A stretch of 64,000 nucleotides of DNA from assembly GCA_004194705.1 (NCBI GenBank), contig SADC01000335.1, positions 124,001-188,000 of the forward strand, read 5' to 3'. Both the position numbers and the translations under genes were made by a program. Below the pieces are notes generated by a model. The model was given only the letters and a program-made list of their open reading frames with translations, was not told the DNA's origin and ran no database searches. Source of the DNA: Ditylenchus dipsaci. Lineage: Eukaryota; Nematoda; Chromadorea; Rhabditida; Anguinidae. Positions 11,194-20,700 of the stretch are shown in pieces; position 1 is the first letter of the stretch, and each line of letters begins with the position of its first letter.

Positions 11194-12477
11194 TCAGAGC
11201 TGTTCCTTAGTAGGACGACACATTGTTTGACATTCCACCAAGTTCTCGAATTGGTTTTCATTGCCACCACAGTTCTGCGCTCCAAATGGATAGCATTGTT
11301 GAGTGACTATGTCAAAAAAGTAGCGGGTGAATAATTGATTATCTTGTTTTTTTCTATCACTGGCTCGAGAAGCAAACAGACGGTAGCCTGGCTCCAGTTT
11401 ATTGTTCTTGCCCGTGTCTTCGTGACTCACTGTAGTTTTGCAAAGACCAGAGTCTGAAATATTTGAAAGGTAAAAAATTAGTAAAATCAACTAGATATCA
11501 CATCCGACTTTTTAACACCTTAAATTTTTAAATAATATCAGAGAAATTTACCGAGAGCTTAAGATTTTTTTTGGAGAGAAATTTCACTTAAAGTTATAAC
11601 TTTAATGAAAACAATGTGTCACTATATCGAGGTTATTTTTTCTCAAAAATACCTAAAAATCTGAGCTTAGGAGCCAAGAAATGTTTCGGGCTCTAAGCTT
11701 GGATCTTTGTGACCAAATTTTTGTGACCAAAGATTTTTTAGGTATTTTTTAGCTTAAACGGCAGACAGATGCTGAACGAGACGATGGGGGAAGGGGAAGG
11801 CGATTATAACTGTGAAGGCATTTAAAGATATGTGCAAATTTGAAAATTTTTGAACAGAGCCGATTCTAGCAGCTTGCAGCTGCAAACCTCGATTTTTTCA
11901 CGTAGGGAGGTAGCATAACGCAAATTGGTCACTATTCTTGTTAAAACCACCTTCTCCCAAAACATCAAAGTTTTCTGCCTTGTTCCCTTCTTGTTGTTTG
12001 CGCGATTTTTTATTTATTTTTCACGTTTAGGCTTAGCAAAAGTTGGCCAGCGTATGTTAGGAAAGGCACGAACACGAGTTTTAGCATGTTTAAGTCAGTC
12101 TGAACATGCGCTGGCGAACCCTTGCCTAGACCTAAGCCTTGATTTTTACAAAAACAATAAAGTGACTAAGACAAATTTTTTTGTTTCCAGGTGGTCTCAA
12201 CAAGAACAGTGCCGCTAATTGCAGCAAAGCAGATTTGTCAAATGTCTAATAAAAAAACCTGGTGTCTGTGTGTTTATGAAATTTTTTAATGAAATAATTA
12301 CTTCAAAAGACTACCTGGAGGTAAATAGCAAATACTAGGATAGTGGTGTACAGTAGAAAAGACTGGAAATTCCGGCAAATGACACTCACTCATGTGTAAG
12401 AATACCACGAAAACAAAAAAGCCGAAAATATAGTGATCTTTTTGTATTATCGGTCGTAGAAAATATGGCATAGCCAT
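11194..12477 (-). CDS. secreted single-Kunitz-domain protein, two exons
   Basis: Predicted extracellular serine-protease inhibitor. Exon 1 is 12477-12315 and exon 2 is 11453-11194, split by an 861-bp intron (donor CCAG|GTAGTC, acceptor TTTCAG|ACTCTGG). The codon split across the junction restores Asp and the motif CYLPPDSGLC. The joined frame is 140 residues: signal peptide about 1-31 (hydrophobic YIFGFFVFVVF), then Cys 50, 59, 108, 116, 129 and 133. Spacing is x8, x48, x7, x12, x3 against the Kunitz norm x8, x15, x7, x12, x3, so all six cysteines are present but 33 extra residues sit after the reactive-site loop. The residue after the second Cys is Lys (P1), which suggests trypsin-like targets. 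RYFFD and CGGNENQF match the family core. The start ATG lies 7 bp after TTTTCAG, a strong trans-splice site. A GTGAGT just inside exon 2 could mark a small extra intron, but I found no in-frame acceptor that gives the normal length. Confidence 0.85.
11947..12183. mobile_element. palindromic MITE family A, copy in Kunitz intron
   Basis: The left arm 'ctgccttgttcccttcttgt ... ggcttagcaaaagttggccagcgtatgttagg' is mirrored on the right by 'gcgctggcgaacccttgcctagacctaagcc'. The same arms recur at 16581, 16915, 18640, 13489, 23996 and 48897. It is noncoding. Confidence 0.7.
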
Positions 12478-12491
12478 ATCAACACTGAAAA
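12477..12491 (-). promoter_or_regulatory. trans-splice acceptor of Kunitz gene
   Basis: Minus strand TTTTCAG followed by TGTTGAT and then ATG. A TTTCAG acceptor directly before the start codon, with no matching upstream exon, is the usual nematode SL addition site. It decides the choice of start (12477) over the longer open frame that reaches 12600. Confidence 0.6.
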
Positions 12492-12599
12492 CTAAATCCC
12501 GCATTTCTTCTAATAAAGCCACTGGTGGCTTTATTTTTCGGATGCCCGAAATTCTGAAACAATTTGGGTCGATCTCGAGGTTTCTGGGTGAAAAATCCA

Positions 12600-14320
12600 A
12601 ATTTCAAAAAGTGGAATCGGTAGAGCTGTGTGAGTTAAGAATTTAAGAATTAAACAGCTTTCAAAACATTACCCTGCCCTTAGATAAGAACCCACAAAGT
12701 CGAGTCGGTGGCTCTTTTAAAAACAGTGACTGTATCCGAGGAAATACAATAGTCATACTTTAAGTATAAATACCATGAATATTTAAAATACAGATCTTGA
12801 AATAAAGGGCAGACCCGAATTTCGGCCTCAATTCTAGAATTCTCTTAGTTTTAGTCAGCTATGATAAGCGAAAATTCAACGTCTGCAGCAGTATTTTCTT
12901 GACATATTTATATGTGCTCATGAAAAATTATTATTAGGATCACATCATACATATATATGGTTCTCTTTTGTGCAACGAAATTTCTCTTACTCCACACATC
13001 GCTTTTAATTTTTTTTCATCTTCTTAAAGGATTTATATCACATCATTTGTAAATTTTTAGCTTTTTTCATAGTTCATTTCCTAATTAACCATTTCTCATG
13101 CTTTCTATGTATTTGTCATGTCCGAACACCGCATTTTTTTAATTGCTGCGCCAGGCTGCTTTTTTGCAATTGATCGCTACGAAGGGTGTTTATTAGTGAG
13201 GGGGCGTCAATTAGAGAGAGGGCGCTTATTTTCGGATCGAATTTCGTTTTGACACCGTAATCCTACCAAACAATAACACAAACAGCTTTCAAAGAACCAA
13301 TAAAGTTAATCTTTCATCCCTGCGTTTTAAATTTTAATTAGCAGTGTGCTCCATTTCACCCTCGTTGGTGATCCAGTTGCTGTAAGGTCCTTGAATCTTT
13401 GCTTCGAACGTCGTTTTTAATTTAAGTTAGTACTCATTGTGTGAGAATTTTTTAACAAAAAGTTGGTGTTTTGTCTTGGTCCCTGGGTTTCTTAGAATAT
13501 TTTTTAGTTTCAGGCAAGAATTGGCCAGCGTATGTGAGGATAGCCTCAAATATATATTCGTAAAGCTTAAAGATCTGAAATTGATAACAAGTTGAGTTTA
13601 TCAACTGCGTTTGTCAAGAAACGCTGATTAACCCTCAACAGTCATTTGGCCACCTGCGCTACAGCTACCCAACAGCTACCTGCGCCTCTTTTATCAGAAA
13701 AGAATTGTGTGCTTCACACGCATAACAGGTAGAACTTAATGTATTTAACACAATAGTGCGATAAACGCATTCAAGAAGCGTGTTTCAATGCGACAAGGCA
13801 AAAGACATTCATAGAATTAAAATATAAGTTAGCCACTCGACTAAAGTAGGGTACCACTCTGTCATAGTCTACATCCGCGAAAATATTTATACTTTTGGAA
13901 AAGCCTGTGTCTATTTTAAAATGTGGTGAATAAAATATTATTATCTCAGAAAAAGAGTAGTACACTCTATTTTTAGTTTTCAGCTCCCGTTAAATTCAAA
14001 TTTTGTATTCTTTTTTTTATACCGGTCAATTTGATATTTTATGCAAGATGAGTAAATTTCCTCTTCAATTTCGTCTTTATTATTGCAAATTCTCAGCTGT
14101 GAGCTAAGTTATTACACTAATGTGTGCTGTTCTCTCAGTGGTTTTGATTTCTTGTGCGGCTCAATTCTTAGCCAATAAACACACTTGACGATCCATTTTC
14201 TTTTTTTCTGAGGTCAATAATTCAGAAAATGTCTAAGAAGACACGTCGAGGATGTCGAGAACTCGTGGGATCTTCGCAAAGATCGGCTTAATCTTAAGTT
14301 TGTAGCTTACAAGAGAACAT
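12600..14320. other. no gene; partial MITE arms
   Basis: Nothing coding is recognised. A half copy of MITE family A lies at about 13489-13560 (tttcaggcaagaattggcc...gcgtatgtgagga). The segment 12538-12640 shares a core ('ggtttctgggtgaaaaatcc', 'gtggaatcggtagagct') with 18430-18520, a dispersed repeat that forms the upstream part of the open frame before the Kunitz start. Confidence 0.5.
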
Positions 14321-14324
14321 ATGT

Positions 14325-14530
14325 TAGTGACGATGCAATTTGAAAAAAACCCTATGTACCATTTGATAGAGAATCGAAAATGCTTCTTTGACATAAAGAT
14401 CCGTTTCTGCGTCAACGCTGATTTTGGGGCAGAAAAGGATCTTTATGTCAAATAAAGATTGGATCTTTAAGTTAATTTTCGATTCTCTATAGAATGTTAT
14501 ATAAAGTTTTTCCAAATCGCATCGTCACGA
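14325..14530. mobile_element. ~205-bp foldback MITE
   Basis: The left arm 'gtgacgatgcaatttgaaaa ... atagagaatcgaaaatgctt' is mirrored by 'taattttcgattctctatag ... ccaaatcgcatcgtcac', and an inner pair carries 'gacataaagatcc' / 'ggatctttatgtc'. It is noncoding and lies just downstream of the nuclear-receptor stop. Confidence 0.75.
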
Positions 14531-14768
14531 CCATTTGTTCCCTCGTTAGTAACTTTGATTTTATGTCCGTTTTTGAGTAAAGTTTTATTTTTTCAAAGAA
14601 TTCTCAATGATTGCTAAATATATTTCAAATGTCTTTATAGATCTTCTTAATCATTTATCCGAAAAACAAGTGAATAAGCGGTAAAGTGTATTTATTGGCT
14701 AAAAAGTAAGCCATACAAACTAAAAAAAACTCAAAAAATAATGTAGATAAGCAGGCAAATATGAACAA

Positions 14769-17700
14769 TTAGTCAATAACATTGGCTTTACTACTAGATA
14801 AGCTGTTAGAGACCGGAAGATCAAAAATAATGGAAGACCTTGTTCCATTCACATCCTCTGACGGCTTGTCTCGAGGCACAACGTCAAATATTTTGAGCAA
14901 ATGCATGTTCTGCCTAGATTTATGGGCGTAAATCTACAAAAAATTCAATAGTTTATATTGGGTTAATCAGTAATTTCGCGGACTAGCTCTTAAATTTTTT
15001 ACAAAAAAAATTTCTTTGTGGAACTATTGAAACTGGCCATTCTAGGTCGAAAAAATTCACGTTGAGCACGAGTCTATATTCCTAATCACCGTAAAGATCA
15101 ATAAAAAATGACAAAACGATCATTTTTAATGCACAGTCCTTCAAAGTGATTTTTAATTGTTTTATTTTTTAGATGTACTCCGTGAAACATTTACGTCACT
15201 GATGGTGATATTTTAATAAATAAATTTTGTTGTTATTGTCATTTTCTGTTTTCTGAGCACAGGTTGGTGCTAAAGGCGCAATTTTAGACCTAGAATACCA
15301 GTTTCAATAGTTTTGCGAAAACACTTTAAAAAAAATGTGAGGGTTGGTCCGCGAACTTACTGATCAAATTTTGTTTGAAAAATTCCATATATCTAACCTT
15401 GATTTTAGCCATCAGTAAAATTAAGTTGCCCAAACATATCTCTGGATAGTCAATTAATTTATCGGCTTCATAGTGCTTGATCATATCATCGAAAAGCTGA
15501 TTTTTGAGTTTGTTTAAGAGTTCTTTAGTTTGCGATGTAAAAGTAGGGCAAGCTGAAAAAGTTTCATCTCACAAAAAAAAATTCACAAAGTGTAAAATGG
15601 CACTAGAAATAACTACACTTTGAGAAGCCATGACTTATTTATGGCTTTGTTGGGACCAGGCTTGTCGACGCCTGGATTCTATAAATCGTCACATCAATCA
15701 TCAGCCGGTTGATTAATTCGCGATTGATCAACCGGTTGATTAGGATTTCGGGGTATTCGACTACCACATCAGCCTTCAACCGGCTGATTGATCCTTAGTT
15801 GATAGATCGGTAATTTCGGCAAAATTTTCAGTTTTTTCTACCGGTTGATGAAAGTGATCAATTAATAGCCCACTGGCGAATCGACCGGTTAATAACGCGA
15901 GTTGATTCAGCAAGACTGGTTGGGACACCCTGTTTTTTGATAACATATGAAAATATAACAGAAATTAGTAAAAGTATATACTACTTAAAAGTAGTATACT
16001 ACTTTTAAGCTCACCTAAACAAATCAAACAAACTGAAAATAATAATAATTCTTCAATAAAAACGTAGGACCAAAGTTTCAAAAAATTATAAGCCACGGTG
16101 AAATGCAAACCAACTAGAATCAAAAAGGACAATTCCAACCAAAGCAATCATCTCCGTTTTGGTCATGTTCATAGCGGCCATTTGTCTGCACATCAATTCC
16201 ATAGCATGCTCAAAATTTGGCTTGAACAGACTTAATTTCCGCATTTCAATTAAATAAGTTATTAAATTTGTAGTTAGTTACTCAATAGCCGAAGACTTGT
16301 CCGAGTTGAGATCTTTCATTACGAACGAATTTCTGTAAAAATACTGCTTTATATGGTCGAAACCCATGTCAAATCTGTAAAAAATGTTAAATTTCTATGA
16401 TTTTAATTTAAGAATTTTACTATTACTTTTTAGGCATGATCCGAAACTTCTTGCCCTTAGTTAGCCCACTATGTTTCCAAGTAATATACGGCTCTTCTAT
16501 AGCATGAAATGATGTTAAAAAATTTGAAAATATTTTGGCCTGAAATTTATTCTTGACTTTTTTTATTTTTCTTTTTACAGTTTTTTGGCTCGGTCCTCCC
16601 CTTGTTGATTTTTTGTGAAATTTTAAGCTTTAGTCTTAGGCAAGGTAGGCCAGCATGTGTTAGAACGGACTGGTACAGTAGTCTTAGATATGTTCTAACA
16701 TACGCTGGCATGCCTAAGCCTAAAGCCTGAAATTTGACGAAACCAGCAGGGGGACCAAGGCAAAAAAGCTGTCCTCCTCTTGTCCTTCTTTGTTAAATTT
16801 TTCATTACATCTACTCAAACATCACCAATCACCAAATTACGTCCAATCACCAACTTACGATACACTAGACATGGGTTTTTCTAGTTTAACCAACAAGTTT
16901 TTTAAAATAGTTACACTTTTTTGCCTTGGAAAATTTAGCCCTTGTCGATTTGTCGTGATTTTTCAGGCTTTTGGCTTAGGCAAGGGTAGGCCAGCGTATG
17001 TTGGGACAAACTTAAAGATAGACTTAAGTTCAAGTCCATCTTAAAAAACGTTGGCCTTCCTAACCTAAGCCTTAAATTACACAAAAAATCAACAGGAGGG
17101 ACCAAGGCAAAAAAAGTGTCTTCCTCTCGGATAGGGCCGAAAAAAGCTAGGATTTCGAGTTGCTGAGAAGAAATATTTTCCAGAATATTCTCGAGAAAAT
17201 GCGCGCATTTACGAGAATATTCTAGAGAAATAATGAAGCATCTTCTTTTGAAGAGAAAAAGTTATCTGAGAAAAAGGTATAATAGTGAGAGTTGACTGTA
17301 CAGCGATTGACTGTACAGTACTTATTCAGTTAGGCTCCGCAGAAAGGTCATTTTATATTTTTTTACTAGTCGGATTTTTCGACTCAAAATTAGTTTTTTG
17401 TGTAACATCGAAAACTAAAGTGAAGAAAAATATTCAGCGCGAACATATTCTTTGCCAATATGGGATCAAAGTTAAAACATAATGTCACTGCCCACATGAT
17501 TCTTTTTTGGCAGAAACTCTTTACCATGGCAAGATAAGAGGGTTCTGGCAGTTCCGTGAGGTTTTTTGTGTCTTTAATTAACTTTCTGACACTTACTTGG
17601 ACTCACCATTTATCTTCACGTCAGTTTTCAATGTGACAATAAAGTTAATTTTGGGTCAAAAAAAGCGATAGTTACTAAAAGAGTATTTAAAGACCTTAAA

Positions 17701-20700
17701 GCAAGGTGAGCTAGCTATTTGAACAAATATGGTATAAGCATATTTTTACTATATAATGTTCTTTGACTAAAAAAATGATCTAAGAAATGAAAAGACATTA
17801 CAAACTATATTTAAAAAAAAAGCTAAAAAGCATATTGCAAAAACATACCTTTTCATCTTTAGAGATTTCTTTAAAATATTGATTAGAAGCAATAAATTCA
17901 ACAGCTAGTTTTGGTTCTATATGCCAGAATTGGTACATACATTCACCAAAATCAGTTAACTCTGAAGGGTCCTATAAAATATATTTTTTATATATTTAGT
18001 TTGAAGTTATTATCAATAATTTTAACGAACTCTAACCAATTCCACTGAGTCGTCAAATAAAGAGCTCAAAGATAATTTGCTGTAAAAAAATTTTCTTCGG
18101 CGATTCATCTCATCATAGCGGTCAACTATTTCTTGCTGCAAAAAATAAATTTGCACTTTTCATTAATTTCATTAATTTCATTTTTTTGCACGTTTATTTC
18201 ATTCTAATTTTTTTATACATATCGACTCATAATTTTTTTTATTGTACTGGATTAAGTCAGTTTTTCAGACCAATCGAAGACCAATAGGTTTAAAGGGCCT
18301 GTTTTCGCTTCAGATTTTTTAAAATTCATTTCAGTCATTCTACCGGCTTGTAGACGGTTTAAAGTCAATTTTGTAGCAAATGCCGTATTTGTTCTAATAA
18401 GCCGATATTCCGGGGTATACTTCAATCAACCAAAGATCAGAAAAATGTCAGGTCGATCTTGAAACTTTTGGGTGAAAATCTAAAAATCCGAAAAATTGGA
18501 ATCGGTAGAGCTTGTTGGAGCTTATAAAATGCAGGGTAAGAGCTTTGAAAAAAAAAACTCTTCAAATCAAGATATAGGTCCTTGAAGTATGGGTTGTCGG
18601 GTTAATAGTATAACCTACCGGCCGCCCTCCAAGACCCGGTTTCAGGTAAGTGTATTTTAAGGGGACTCGAACACGTCTTACTCTTTTGTATTTAGGGGAG
18701 CATCTTTTAGCCCGTCCTGACATCAGCCTTGCCTAGGCCCGGAAAATATACAAAAAAAAGAGGAGGGACTAAGGCCGGAAAACCTCTTAACGTAGGGAAA
18801 TAGGTCCAATGGATCTGTAAAACCATAATTTACCCTTCTCATTTATACTTCATAAAGAAGCCAGGTTTTGGCTTCATAGCAATAGTGTACTCCAGCTACA
18901 GCTTGTTCTTAACAAACGGATGTTGTTCAAAAAGCTATTTTAATTACATCAGGTCAGTCAAAAGCTTAATTTTAAAATAGTCTACCTTGATCATGAAACG
19001 CAGGAAGTCGAATTTCAGTCGAAAAAATGTATTAAATGTTTTTCGTATTTTGAAAATTTGAGTTTTGTTTTACAAAATAAAAACTCAGAAAGCTCAAAGA
19101 AGTAGTCATAACACGATTTCAAAACACAACGAAACATGATTCACTGAACCCCTCACCCCCAGTGGACTCCTTCGAACCCTTTTTGCTAACCTACCAAAAC
19201 TGATGTTCTATGCTGCATAGTTAAAGTCGCAGCACGTCGAGGCTCTGATAATCCTATTTCATCAAACGGTGAACTATTGAGCTGTGAAAGCCTTGGCTGT
19301 TTTGGAGTCATTGGACTTTTTTGCTGGGTTGCACTTGGGTCAACGGACGAGGACGGCAAGCGTTCTTTAAATTCAATCTACTTTTAAAACTTTTACAACA
19401 GATTTAGATCAAAATATACCAATTAATGGACTACTACTCTCTCTTTTGACAATTGTGGAGTATTTGCCAATAGCATCCCGTTTACGTTGCACATAATTTC
19501 TGTCCATGCCCACGTCTAAACATTTAGTAAATCGACAGGCTCGGCATTTTTCACTGTTTGAAGAGTCTAGAAATATCTGTATTTATGAATTTAGCAATAG
19601 TAGCTCTTTTTGGTTTCCTACCCTTGTGAAAGTTGCATGATGCCGCTTTAGAACAGCCATACTTTTTGTTGAGCACCACCGTTCGACGAAAAAATGCAGA
19701 GCCTACAATTTTTGTTTGACAAATTATATTAAATAGTGTGTTTTCGCTGTGGCTTAGCAGTCGGAGCGCAGACAGAGGAGCTAATAACTTAAAGATCACA
19801 CTTTTAAAAAGAATTGCAACATACAGCAATTTCATCTGGTGAATTTTTATTACTCCAACATATAGATTCAAGGTCAAGAAGAAATATAGTCACAACCGAG
19901 TGCCCTTTTTGCTTTTGTCCACGCTGTTTTCTTCTGTGCAATATATTTTTGTATGCAAAGGTTTTTCTCATTTTTTCAATGAATTGGAAATTGAACAAAA
20001 AAAAATTTTTGTTCGTTAATATTTGTCGTGCCACATGACCATGATGTGGCTCTTCAAAGCAATCCAGAATTCACCCCACAGTTGCCTCAGTCCCCCTTAT
20101 GGTTTTCAACCAATCTCAACTGCCCATAAAAATGGTTAACAGTGCAAAAAATTCGATCATTTATTTCAGAATTTTAATTTTTTTCTAGAAAACCTTTTTT
20201 TTTATTTTGTTGTATTGTTCCAAAAATAGGCAAATTTTTTCAAACATCTTTTCTATAAGCTTTGAAGCTTTACTTTAAAATAAAATTACGAAAGTATGGA
20301 CATTAAAAACAGTTGTCCAGCTGCACCACTTCTGAGTGTGTTTTTTCTTTATGAGTGTGCTATCGAAAAATCATGTTATTTAAAGAAAAGCTAAATAAAA
20401 TGAACAAATCCAAATGTCAACTAGCCTATTCGTATCAATCAACCTTTTCGTATAAGCATGAATAAAAAAAATTCTGTTCAATATATTTTTGTATGCAAAG
20501 ATTTCCTCATTTTCTCAATGAATTGGAAATTGACGACTTGAAAAAAAACTTTTTGTTCGGTAATATTTATCGTGCCACATGCATACCTGCACGGGCGCCG
20601 GCGCCGGCTAAAAAATCTTAAAAGTCGCGCGCCCGGCGCCACTTTAGCTGCGGCGCCTGCGCCGGCGCCTGAATGTTAAGATTTCAGCTGTCTTGACAAT

